5,109 bases of DNA from Deltaproteobacteria bacterium (GCA_019310665.1 JAFDDW010000205.1:1-5109); one strand, 5' to 3'; shown: positions 1-5,109, numbered from the stretch's first letter. A program made the numbers and translations. Notes: a model not told the origin generated them from the sequence alone.

Positions 1-1
1 C

Positions 2-850
2 TATGGCGAACGTCGGTACGGCCATGCCCAGGACGATGAGATGGTCATGGCTCTTCCGGCCGAAATGATGGACAAAGCCCTTCGTGGCATGGAGGCCCTG
101 TACCGGCGGGGAATTCGCTACCCCATCAGCTACGCTGGCGCGGAGACCGATGTGACCCATGCGTTTCCGGCGGCCTATGGCGGAGATGAAACGATCAACA
201 TGCTCAGGGGCAGTGACAACAGGCTGCTACTGGGGGTGACGGGCAGTATTGCCACCGGAAAGACCACCGTGGCCATGATGCTGGAAGAACTGGGTGCACG
301 TACCATTGATTTTGATGTTTTGAGCAGAGTGGTGGTTGAGCCCGGCAAACCGGCCTGGAAGGATATTGTCGCTTTTTTTGGAGAGCAGGTTTTGAACAAG
401 GATCAAACCCTGGATCGCGATAAATTGCGCGAAATCGTGTTTAAAGACCTCGAAAAGAAAAAAAAGCTTGAAAGTTTTCAGCACCCCAGAATCGGGGAAG
501 AATTCATCAAACTCGTCAAGCAATACGCCGACGAGGATCCTGAGGCCATCATCCAGGTCGTGGTGCCGCTTCTGATAGAAGTCAACATGCATCCGCTTTT
601 TCACAACCTCCTAATGGTTTATGCCACTGAAGAAGAGCAGAAAAAACGCCTGATGGAACGTGACGGCTCAACTGAAGAAATGGCCATGAACATGATCAGG
701 TCCCAGCTTTCTGTTGAGGAAAAAAAAGGCTTCTGTGATCTGGTCATTGACAATTCGGGTTCACTGGATGAAACCCGTAAGCAGGTGCAAAAGCTCTGGA
801 AAAAGCTGAAACAGATTCAACAGGAACATAAAACCGATTTACATCCTTAA
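2..850 (+). CDS. coaE: Dephospho-CoA kinase fused to an unrecognised N-terminal segment (5' partial)
   Basis: CoaE phosphorylates the ribose 3'-OH of dephospho-CoA with ATP, the last step of CoA synthesis, in the cytosol. The frame is open from the left edge, so the true start lies outside the window. Numbering from the first ATG that gives a 269-residue product (position 41), the kinase domain covers about 60-258. It shows the Walker A loop GVTGSIATGKTT (65-76), the acidic DFD (90-92, usually DAD), VVVEPGKPAW, LDRDKLR, HPRI (148-151), PLLIE (176-180), RLMERDGS and the closing IDNSGSLDE. An ATG at 200 would give a normal 216-residue stand-alone CoaE. However, the 66 codons before it are open in the same frame and rich in G/C third positions (tac, gac, gcc, ctg), while the other two frames stop at 37-39 and 66-68. 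I therefore read a fusion. The N-terminal segment (motifs RRYGHAQDDEMV and AGAETDVTHAFPAAYGG) is not recognised. The kinase call is firm; the fusion is likely. Confidence 0.9.
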   Translation, partial: YGERRYGHAQDDEMVMALPAEMMDKALRGMEALYRRGIRYPISYAGAETDVTHAFPAAYGGDETINMLRGSDNRLLLGVTGSIATGKTTVAMMLEELGARTIDFDVLSRVVVEPGKPAWKDIVAFFGEQVLNKDQTLDRDKLREIVFKDLEKKKKLESFQHPRIGEEFIKLVKQYADEDPEAIIQVVVPLLIEVNMHPLFHNLLMVYATEEEQKKRLMERDGSTEEMAMNMIRSQLSVEEKKGFCDLVIDNSGSLDETRKQVQKLWKKLKQIQQEHKTDLHP

Positions 851-887
851 TTTTAGGCATTTTAGTTCATTTTAGGCACTTTAGGCA
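851..887 (+). repeat. Short direct repeats, TTTTAGGCA type
   Basis: Immediately after the coaE stop codon, three near-identical units (TTTTAGGCA at 851-859 and 870-878, CTTTAGGCA at 879-887) surround one diverged unit (TTTTAGTTCA at 860-869), with a period of 9 to 10 bases. A TTTTAGGC copy recurs at 2367-2374 in front of the PHP gene. No function can be assigned. The tract resembles short non-coding repeats I associate with deltaproteobacterial spacers. Confidence 0.6.
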
Positions 888-911
888 TTTGCGAATAATG
901 TTAACCCAATT

Positions 912-932
912 GAATCCGGGTTATCCGGATTC
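912..932. repeat. Perfect 8-bp inverted repeat (hairpin) upstream of a DUF2889-like gene
   Basis: GAATCCGG (912-919) and CCGGATTC (925-932) pair perfectly around the 5-base loop GTTAT. The hairpin ends 35 bases before the ATG of the next gene and 22 bases before its GGAG. There is no following T-run, so it is not a standard intrinsic terminator. It could be a 5' leader hairpin, an operator, or a remnant of a repeat element: the 11-mer TTATCCGGATT (921-931) recurs in inverted orientation at 2303-2313 inside the large palindrome. Confidence 0.55.
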
Positions 933-967
933 GAATATAAACACCCTTCAAAAACGGGAGCATAATA

Positions 968-1459
968 ATGACCATACGTTTTCTTAGAAACAAGGTAGTG
1001 GAAGTAAGTCCCCAAACCGACGGGAGGCTGGCGGTGTCCTGGCGCCAGACGGATGATTTGCTGAAAGCTGAAGTCAACATAAAAGTGCAGCTGCCGGATC
1101 TTGAAATTGTGGCGGCTACTGCCGAACTGGGACGACTGGTGCCGCAAGCCTGGAAGGGCGCTTCGGAACTGATAAAAAAAGTTGAGGGCGTCAGAATTGG
1201 TGCCGGTTTGCGCAAAATTGTTCAGGGTCTGCTCGGCGGTCCCAGGGGCTGCCCGGTTCTGGCACATGCAATTTTGGAATGTTCAAATGCCGTTATACTT
1301 CATTTCACACGCCCGGTGATTCAGGTGGGAGAGAGTCTCGAAGGTGAAGAGAAAATGGCTAATTTGAGAGAGATGATTAAAAATAACCCCCGGCTGGTGC
1401 GAAGCTGTGTGGCTTTTCAAGACGACAGCCCTATTATGCAAGGGCTCACTTCAGGTTAA
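968..1459 (+). CDS. DUF2889-like protein, first copy
   Basis: A 163-residue protein of unknown function that I assign to the DUF2889 family from its layout: an N-terminal FxRxxxxE segment, a central strand region (KAEVNIKVQLPDLEI, 33-47), then a helical part with GGPRGC (90-95) and ECS (104-106). It has no signal peptide and no membrane segment, so it is probably cytosolic. It aligns with the 1771-2208 product with an offset of one residue over about the first 105 positions, including the GC and EC pairs, so the two are paralogues. Where the second copy has His after the conserved Cys (GCEHF), this copy has Pro-Val (GCPVL), so a putative active or binding residue may be lost. Its C-terminus (about 120-163) is longer and not shared. 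The start is supported by GGAG at 957-960, seven bases before the ATG. The gene model is solid; the family name is less certain. Confidence 0.75.
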   Translation: MTIRFLRNKVVEVSPQTDGRLAVSWRQTDDLLKAEVNIKVQLPDLEIVAATAELGRLVPQAWKGASELIKKVEGVRIGAGLRKIVQGLLGGPRGCPVLAHAILECSNAVILHFTRPVIQVGESLEGEEKMANLREMIKNNPRLVRSCVAFQDDSPIMQGLTSG

Positions 1460-1520
1460 TGAAAAAAGCCTTTTACAGTGGGTTGTAGTTTTTTCCCGCT
1501 TCTACTTTTTCCCGGGTGAC

Positions 1521-1706
1521 TGGTTTCAGGTTTCAGGAAAAAGACGGTGACAACCAGGAACATTAAAGGATGGCAATTCTGTAAACCATAGCGGGAATTG
1601 AGCCCGTGAGATGAGTTATTATCTGTCAATGCTTGAAATCAGGAGATAAGGGGGCCGGTGGTTCGGGATTTTCATATTCGCTTATAATTTCTGACACCTG
1701 AAACCA
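1521..1706. repeat. Inverted repeat pair, TGGTTTCAGG / CCTGAAACCA
   Basis: TGGTTTCAGG at 1521-1530 is the exact reverse complement of CCTGAAACCA at 1697-1706. The similarity continues inward imperfectly (TTTCAGG at 1531-1537 against CTGACA at 1691-1696). The arms enclose about 166 bases with no coding potential, and no target duplication is visible outside them. This could be a small non-autonomous repeat element or two independent insertions of a dispersed spacer repeat. Confidence 0.45.
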
Positions 1707-1755
1707 AAAAGTGAAAAAAAACAATTAATAATGTAAGTATTTAAAGGCCTGGGTA

Positions 1756-1762
1756 AAGGAGG
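1756..1762 (+). promoter_or_regulatory. Strong Shine-Dalgarno that fixes a TTG start
   Basis: AAGGAGG at 1756-1762 sits eight bases before TTG at 1771. No ATG or GTG lies in frame nearby upstream, and the residues read from the TTG onward already align with the paralogous gene's N-terminus. Together these make TTG the start codon. Confidence 0.8.
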
Positions 1763-1770
1763 AAATAAGA

Positions 1771-2208
1771 TTGATAACTTTCAACCGCAGTCAGCTTATC
1801 GAAGCAGAATTTTTGAATGAAGAAACCATACGGTTCAACGGTATCCAGCAGGATCATATCTACAGCATGGAAATCAATATGGATGTACGCCTCACTGACG
1901 GGCAGATCACGGCCATTGAAGGGCTGATGAAACGCTACACAAATTTTGTCTGCCCGCAGGCGCTGCCGGTTTTGCAAGCCACCGTCGGCATATCGCTGCG
2001 GGAGGAAGGCTGGGATCGCCGGGTCATGAAAGAAATCGGACGTCTGGGATGCGAGCACTTTGCCGAGATCATTATCGAGTGCGGCCGGTGTTTTGACCCG
2101 GCCCGACTCACCGCGGCTATGTGGGAATCCCTTGAAAAAGATCCCGGCCTGGACCAAGAGCAATTTATGCAAACCTGGATAGATGCACATTCCGAGTATA
2201 AAGAATAA
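1771..2208 (+). CDS. DUF2889-like protein, second copy (TTG start)
   Basis: A 145-residue protein, probably cytosolic, of unknown function and assigned to the DUF2889 family by pattern. The N-terminus ITFNRSQLIEAEF is followed by DHIYSMEINMDVRLTDGQI (28-46), a CPQALPVLQATVG segment (61-73), and a C-terminal conserved block GRLGCEHFAEIIIECGRC (90-107). The last contains Cys94, His96 and Cys104, which could bind metal or do chemistry; this is inferred, not known. Compared with the upstream paralogue it keeps the His after the first Cys and has a shorter tail (WIDAHSEYKE end). The short MEINMDV-type strand followed by a GC-H helix is the pattern I recall for the family. It is 562 bases from the first copy's start region and is followed after two bases by the 148-base palindrome. 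The function remains open. Confidence 0.8.
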   Translation: MITFNRSQLIEAEFLNEETIRFNGIQQDHIYSMEINMDVRLTDGQITAIEGLMKRYTNFVCPQALPVLQATVGISLREEGWDRRVMKEIGRLGCEHFAEIIIECGRCFDPARLTAAMWESLEKDPGLDQEQFMQTWIDAHSEYKE

Positions 2209-2210
2209 AG

Positions 2211-2358
2211 GAATGGATCCTTATTTTAATATTTTCCCCGACAGGATTAACAGGATAGACAGGATTTTTTCGCGGTTTCTCCAGGAAACCGGGAATACAA
2301 AAAATCCGGATAATCCTGTAAATCCTGTCTATAATATTTATTAAAATAGAATCCATTC
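2211..2358. repeat. 148-base imperfect palindrome with nested hairpin
   Basis: Three nested levels are visible. The outer arms are 2211-2231 and 2339-2358 (GAATGGAT, then TATTTTAATA), which match with one mismatch and one single-base gap. The middle arms are 2240-2270 and 2299-2329, each 31 bases and complementary at 26 positions, built from ACAGGATT/AATCCTGT units and ending in T6/A6. The core is a perfect 7-bp hairpin, CGGTTTC (2273-2279) and GAAACCG (2285-2291), with loop TCCAG. It starts two bases after the stop codon of the preceding gene and ends 55 bases before the PHP start. It has no coding capacity. It could be a MITE or REP-like element, or a large transcript hairpin that insulates the two genes. 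The structure is plain in the sequence; its origin is inferred. Confidence 0.85.
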
Positions 2359-2413
2359 ATTTTCAATTTTAGGCGCTCATAAAATTTGCGGTTAGTAATT
2401 AGGAAAGTAAAAA

Positions 2414-3043
2414 ATGAAAATCGATTTACACATTCACACCTCACCGCTTTCGGCCTGCAGTTATATTGACCCCCAGGAGCTCATTCAGGAAGCCCGGCGT
2501 TTGCAACTGGACGGAATATGTCTCACCGAACATCAGGTTGTCTGGGATCCCGACGAGGTAGACAAATTGGCCGCTGAAGCGGGCATTAGCATATTTCGGG
2601 GCAACGAGTTCACCACCAATCAGGGTGATATACTGGTTTTCGGATTTTACGAAGATATCAAAGAACTGCTGATTATCCAGGATCTCCGCGAAAAAGTGAC
2701 CGCCGCCGATGGCTACATGATTGTAGCCCATCCGTTTCGCGGGTTTAAAACATTCGGCATCGGTCAACTCCAGCTGACGGTAGAGCAGGCCTGCAAGCGC
2801 AAGGTACTTGAATTCGTCGATGCCGTTGAAATCGGAAACGGCAAGCTGTCACCCGAAGAAAACAATATGGCCCGCAAAGTTGCCGAGAAGTTGGGTCTGC
2901 CCGGTACCGGCGGCAGTGACGCCCACCGGGTTGATGAAGTCGGCACATGGGTAACTGTGTTTGAAAAAGAAATTGAGAGTGAGATAGAACTTGTGCAGGA
3001 ACTCCATGCCGGACGGTTCAGGGCGGTGAAACAAGATAGATGA
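2414..3043 (+). CDS. PHP-domain metal-dependent phosphoesterase
   Basis: A 209-residue single-domain PHP protein. PHP enzymes hydrolyse phosphate esters at a two- or three-metal centre; the substrate here cannot be told (nucleotide 3',5'-bisphosphates and 5'-nucleotides are known for relatives). The metal-binding motifs are all present: DLHIHTS (His6, His8), CLTEH (Glu39, His40), GNEF (Glu65), VAHPFRG (His106) and GGSDAHR (Asp169, His171). There is no signal peptide, no polymerase X or DNA polymerase III domain and no histidinol-phosphatase-specific extension, so it is a stand-alone cytosolic form. AGGAAAG at 2401-2407, six bases before the ATG, supports the start. It is flanked by repeat-rich spacers on both sides, which suggests its own transcription unit. 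The family is secure; the substrate is unknown. Confidence 0.9.
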   Translation: MKIDLHIHTSPLSACSYIDPQELIQEARRLQLDGICLTEHQVVWDPDEVDKLAAEAGISIFRGNEFTTNQGDILVFGFYEDIKELLIIQDLREKVTAADGYMIVAHPFRGFKTFGIGQLQLTVEQACKRKVLEFVDAVEIGNGKLSPEENNMARKVAEKLGLPGTGGSDAHRVDEVGTWVTVFEKEIESEIELVQELHAGRFRAVKQDR

Positions 3044-3054
3044 CAGAGGATCTC

Positions 3055-3089
3055 GATTTCGGATTTTAGATTGCGGATTGGTGATTGAA
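3055..3089 (+). repeat. Five degenerate heptad repeats, GATTNNN
   Basis: Five consecutive 7-base units begin with GATT: GATTTCG, GATTTTA, GATTGCG, GATTGGT, GATTGAA. They lie 11 bases after the PHP stop codon. The pattern resembles GGATT-rich spacer repeats of deltaproteobacteria. No gene or known regulatory signal overlaps it. Confidence 0.6.
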
Positions 3090-3132
3090 GGAAAAGGAAT
3101 GCATCGTCAATGGTTGATCTGGTTTATAATTT

Positions 3133-3171
3133 AACTCAATAAACCCAATCAACTTAATCAACTCAATAAAC
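3133..3171 (+). repeat. Direct repeat AACTCAATAAAC
   Basis: AACTCAATAAAC occurs at 3133-3144 and 3160-3171 (27 bases apart), with related CAATCAACTTAATCAA sequence between them, forming a low-complexity AACT/AATCAA tract. The rest of this spacer up to the thioesterase holds A/T-rich sequence with -10-like TATACT at 3209-3214 but no convincing -35 partner. Confidence 0.55.
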
Positions 3172-3249
3172 TTGTTATACTTTGCGCATTATTCAAATAC
3201 CGGCGGATTATACTAGACCTATTATAAAAAAAATAAGGAGAGAAACGCG

Positions 3250-3726
3250 ATGACCGAAAAAGCGGTACAGGATTACTACCCGGATGATATTGCCATATGC
3301 TACGGCTGCGGCCGGCTAAACGAACATGGACTGCAAATTAAGACCTACTGGGAGGGTGACGAGTCCGTCTGCAGATTTAAACCCCGGCCCTATCACACAG
3401 CATTTCCCGGTTGCGCTTATGGTGGGTTGGTCGCGTCCTTAATTGACTGCCATGCCACGGGGACGGCGGCGTCGGCCAAACATTTTGAAGAGGGCAAAAC
3501 CCTGGGCAGTGATCCGCTTGAACGTTTCGTAACAGTTTCCTTGCATATCGATTTTCTGGCCCCGACACCGGTTGATAAAACGCTGGAGCTGCGGGGCCGG
3601 GTAGTAGAGAGCAAAGGCCGTAAGATGATAATTTCCGTCACCCTGTCCGCGGGAGATAAAATCCGGGCGCGCGGCGAAGTCGTGGCCGTCCAGATGCCGG
3701 AGGATTTTTTCACTATAAATGAATAA
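3250..3726 (+). CDS. Hotdog-fold thioesterase (PaaI / 4HBT superfamily)
   Basis: A 158-residue protein expected to hydrolyse an acyl-CoA thioester in the cytosol. The N-terminal signature CYGCGRLNEHGLQIKTYW (17-34) is typical of the THEM4/PaaI-like branch, where CxxCG with N and GL leads the first strand. The hotdog helix carries YGGLVASLIDCHATGTA (57-73), with Asp66 at the position of the usual catalytic acid, and strand SLHIDFLAPTPVD (97-109) follows the family pattern. The length matches a single hotdog domain. Insertion AKHFEEGKTLGSDPLERF (76-93) lies between helix and strand. AAGGAG at 3235-3240, nine bases before the ATG, supports the start. The next gene begins 24 bases downstream, so the two are probably cotranscribed. 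The acyl substrate cannot be predicted. Confidence 0.88.
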   Translation: MTEKAVQDYYPDDIAICYGCGRLNEHGLQIKTYWEGDESVCRFKPRPYHTAFPGCAYGGLVASLIDCHATGTAASAKHFEEGKTLGSDPLERFVTVSLHIDFLAPTPVDKTLELRGRVVESKGRKMIISVTLSAGDKIRARGEVVAVQMPEDFFTINE

Positions 3727-3750
3727 TACCAGCACCCGGAATAGTCAAAT

Positions 3751-4644
3751 ATGTTCCCAAAGTTTATCAAAGCGTTGCTTGGCCTATTTCTCATCTTTTT
3801 CGTCATTTATGGAATATTGTATGCACTGGCCAGACCGATTCCAGATCACCCTTATTTCAAACCCGATAAATTTCTTGCCATTGCCCACCGCGGCGGCCGC
3901 AGCCTGGGTCCCGAAAACACGCTTTATACCTTTAAACGGGCCGTTGAGCTGGGGACAAATGTGCTTGAAATGGATCTTCAAACCACCAGCGACGGGGCGC
4001 TGGTTATTTTGCATGACCGCAAGGTTGACCGCACGACCAACGGCACAGGTGCCGTAGACGGTTTCACTTTGTCTGACCTGAAAAAGTTGGATGCCGGCTT
4101 TCGCTGGTCACCGGAAAATTCCAGGTCCTATCCAATGCGTAACAAGGGGGTTACGATCCCCACCCTGACCGAAGTTTTTAAGGATTTTCACGATACACGG
4201 ATAAATATTGAAATCAAAAGCTCCCAGGTAAATACCATTCAGAACCTTTGCCGCTCAATTCGCGACAATCGTATGTCGCAAAAAGTAATGGTTGCCTGCT
4301 TTGATGCCGGTAAACTGGGTGAATTCCGTTCGATTTGTCCTGAAGTCGCCACATCGGCCGGCGCTTCCGAAGCGGCTATATTCTACTGGCTTCAATGGGC
4401 GAACCTGGAGTCCGCCTATTCACCAAACGCCCAGGCCCTGCAGGTACCTGAGACTTACGGGGATCACCGGATTGCGACCCGGAGGTTTGTAGATGCCGCC
4501 CACGCGCGCAATATGCGCGTACATGTATGGACCGTAAACCAGGTTGAAGCCATGCAGCGACTTATTGATCTGGGTGTGGACGGAATTATGACCGATTATC
4601 CAGAGCGGCTGGTCAAAATTTTAAAGGGAAAGCAGAAGGATTAA
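3751..4644 (+). CDS. Glycerophosphodiester phosphodiesterase, membrane-anchored or exported
   Basis: A 297-residue GDPD-family enzyme (TIM-barrel) that would cleave glycerophosphodiesters such as deacylated phospholipids to sn-glycerol 3-phosphate and an alcohol. Motifs in order: AHRGGR (His46, Arg47), GPENT (53-57), LEMDLQ (Glu73, Asp75 as metal ligands), ILHD (His88), TIPTL (135-139), NIEIK (Glu154, Lys156), HVWTVN (258-263), and DGIMTDYPE (277-285). The N-terminus has Lys4 and Lys7 followed by a hydrophobic stretch at about 8-27, which ends in ALA (25-27). This could be a signal anchor or a cleaved signal peptide, so the catalytic domain is probably outside the inner membrane. Only a weak GGA lies ten bases before the ATG, which fits translation coupled to the thioesterase gene 24 bases upstream. 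Specific substrate unknown. Confidence 0.92.
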   Translation: MFPKFIKALLGLFLIFFVIYGILYALARPIPDHPYFKPDKFLAIAHRGGRSLGPENTLYTFKRAVELGTNVLEMDLQTTSDGALVILHDRKVDRTTNGTGAVDGFTLSDLKKLDAGFRWSPENSRSYPMRNKGVTIPTLTEVFKDFHDTRINIEIKSSQVNTIQNLCRSIRDNRMSQKVMVACFDAGKLGEFRSICPEVATSAGASEAAIFYWLQWANLESAYSPNAQALQVPETYGDHRIATRRFVDAAHARNMRVHVWTVNQVEAMQRLIDLGVDGIMTDYPERLVKILKGKQKD

Positions 4645-4663
4645 CCTAACTTGATATCCTATA

Positions 4664-4691
4664 TTGAGTGTTCCAGTTTTATGCTTATACT
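4664..4691 (+). promoter_or_regulatory. Putative sigma70-type promoter for the superoxide dismutase gene
   Basis: TTGAGT (4664-4669) and TATACT (4686-4691) are separated by 16 bases and match the -35 and -10 consensus at four and five of six positions. Transcription would begin near 4698, leaving a leader of about 100 bases. It is the best hexamer pair I found in this spacer, but it is called by eye only; an alternative TATAAT lies at 4721-4726 without a good -35. Confidence 0.4.
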
Positions 4692-4695
4692 AAAC

Positions 4696-4718
4696 TCAGG
4701 TTGATGAATTTAACCTGA
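4696..4718. promoter_or_regulatory. Inverted repeat TCAGGTT-N9-AACCTGA, possible operator
   Basis: Perfect 7-base arms at 4696-4702 and 4712-4718 are spaced by nine bases (16 bases centre to centre). They sit over the predicted transcription start of the superoxide dismutase gene. A further AACCT half-site lies at 4643-4647. The geometry suits a dimeric repressor, but it could also be a weak hairpin ending the upstream transcript, as A/T-rich TTTATAATT follows. No regulator is encoded in the window. Confidence 0.4.
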
Positions 4719-4756
4719 TTTATAATTAAATAGCTAAAACTTATTCTAAAACAATC

Positions 4757-4775
4757 CCATTCCTAAGCGGAATGG
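4757..4775. promoter_or_regulatory. Perfect 7-bp inverted repeat in the sod leader
   Basis: CCATTCC (4757-4763) and GGAATGG (4769-4775) flank TAAGC, ending 12 bases before the GGAGGT ribosome site. It could form a leader hairpin close to the start codon, or be a compact operator. It has no T-run, so a terminator is unlikely. Confidence 0.4.
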
Positions 4776-4799
4776 TTGATTCTATACGGAGGTACCACC

Positions 4800-5109
4800 A
4801 TGCTTCACAAATTACCGGAGCTCTCTTACGCCTATGATGCGTTAGAGCCCTATTTTGATAAACAAACAATGGAAATCCATCATACGAAACATCACCAGAC
4901 TTATGTTGATAAACTCAATGCAGCCCTGGAAGGCCATCAGGATCTACAAAACAAAGGGGTTGAGGATCTTTTAAGGGATCTGGAATCCGTCCCCGACAGT
5001 ATTCGAACGGCCGTCAGAAATCATGGCGGTGGCCATTTCAATCACTCTTTTTTCTGGCCGATGCTGAGAAAGGAGACCAGTTTCGGGGGTGATGTCGCCC
5101 AGGCCATCA
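4800..5109 (+). CDS. sodA: Superoxide dismutase, Mn type (3' partial)
   Basis: The first 103 residues of an iron/manganese-family superoxide dismutase, which converts superoxide to peroxide and oxygen; the gene runs off the right edge. The N-terminal helix pair is very close to the E. coli Mn enzyme: LPELSYAYDALEPYFDKQT, then MEIHHTKHHQTYV with metal ligand His27 and gateway Tyr35, and the second-helix GGGHFNHSFFW with ligand His82. The remaining two ligands (Asp and His of the C-terminal domain) lie beyond the window. YAYDALEPYFDKQTMEIHH and RNxxGGH favour Mn over Fe, but metal choice cannot be settled from half the protein. The absence of a signal peptide points to a cytosolic enzyme. GGAGGT (4788-4793), six bases before the ATG, fixes the start. 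In an anaerobe it would protect against oxygen exposure. Confidence 0.95.
   Translation, partial: MLHKLPELSYAYDALEPYFDKQTMEIHHTKHHQTYVDKLNAALEGHQDLQNKGVEDLLRDLESVPDSIRTAVRNHGGGHFNHSFFWPMLRKETSFGGDVAQAI

Larger units (their letters stand above)
1460..1770. other. Gene-free spacer between the two DUF2889-like genes
   Basis: This spacer of 311 bases holds no credible gene. The longest ATG-initiated readings I checked are about a dozen codons (for example from 1612) without a Shine-Dalgarno sequence. It contains two similar T-rich blocks ending in CCCG near 1488-1514, tandem TTTCAGG at 1524-1537, and an inverted repeat described separately. A perfect -10 hexamer TATAAT lies at 1683-1688, 82 bases before the TTG start of the next gene, but nothing resembling TTGACA lies 16 to 18 bases upstream of it, so a promoter is possible but weakly supported. 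No convincing intrinsic terminator was seen after the first gene. Confidence 0.6.

Noticed and set aside
912..932. Hairpin considered as an intrinsic terminator of coaE
   Set aside because: No T-run follows the stem; the next bases are mixed A/T and C.
881..1267. Minus-strand open frame of 128 codons opposite the first DUF2889-like gene
   Set aside because: It spans a repeat-rich leader and the complement of a supported gene, and no domain is recognisable.
1741..2190. Minus-strand open frame of 149 codons opposite the second DUF2889-like gene
   Set aside because: The + strand frame has a strong Shine-Dalgarno and aligns with its paralogue, so the antisense frame is a shadow.
2240..2329. AGGATT/AATCCT repeats considered as a CRISPR array
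   Set aside because: Units are only 8 to 10 bases, are arranged as inverted arms, and have no uniform spacers or nearby cas genes.
3182..3214. TTGCGC plus TATACT as a promoter for the thioesterase gene
   Set aside because: The spacing is 21 bases, too long for a standard sigma70 promoter, and no better -35 sits at 16 to 18 bases.
3417..3806. Minus-strand open frame of 129 codons over the thioesterase gene
   Set aside because: It lies opposite a gene with clear family motifs and a good ribosome site; its translation shows no recognisable domain and it is a shadow frame.
3719..4057. Plus-strand open frame of 112 codons overlapping the thioesterase end and the phosphodiesterase start
   Set aside because: It is out of frame with the phosphodiesterase, whose catalytic motifs continue across the region; no motif or ribosome site supports it.

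Overview
The window carries seven protein-coding genes, all on the + strand, with spacers of about 24 to 311 bases. It looks like a mid-GC chromosome of an anaerobic deltaproteobacterium (Desulfobacterota, probably Desulfobacterales-like). That placement is an inference from gene style and from the short repeat motifs in the spacers (AGGATT/CCTGT arrays, TTTTAGGCA runs, TTTCAGG and CCTGAAACC blocks, GATTNNN heptads); no marker gene fixes the taxon.

Layout. (1) 2-850: 3' part of a gene whose C-terminal two thirds is a dephospho-CoA kinase (CoaE). It is fused in frame to an N-terminal segment I do not recognise, which runs off the left edge. (2) 968-1459 and 1771-2208: two small proteins that align with each other almost without gaps and look like DUF2889-type proteins. 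They are separated by a 311-base gene-free spacer with short repeats. (3) 2211-2358: a 148-base imperfect palindrome directly after the second of these genes. (4) 2414-3043: a PHP-domain metal-dependent phosphoesterase. (5) 3250-3726 and 3751-4644: a hotdog-fold thioesterase and a membrane-anchored or exported glycerophosphodiester phosphodiesterase, 24 bases apart and probably cotranscribed. (6) 4800 to the right edge: the N-terminal half of a manganese-type superoxide dismutase with its own Shine-Dalgarno sequence and a plausible promoter and operator region.

How they fit together. CoaE (last step of CoA synthesis) and the thioesterase (acyl-CoA hydrolysis) share a CoA theme, and the phosphodiesterase acts on lipid-derived headgroups. 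The spacers are long and repeat-filled, so I read most genes as separate units rather than one pathway operon. The exception is thioesterase plus phosphodiesterase. The superoxide dismutase is a stand-alone oxidative-defence gene.

I did not find a clearly new multi-gene system. The points most worth following are the CoaE fusion, the duplicated DUF2889-like pair, the 148-base palindrome, and the fact that almost every spacer holds a different short-repeat type.
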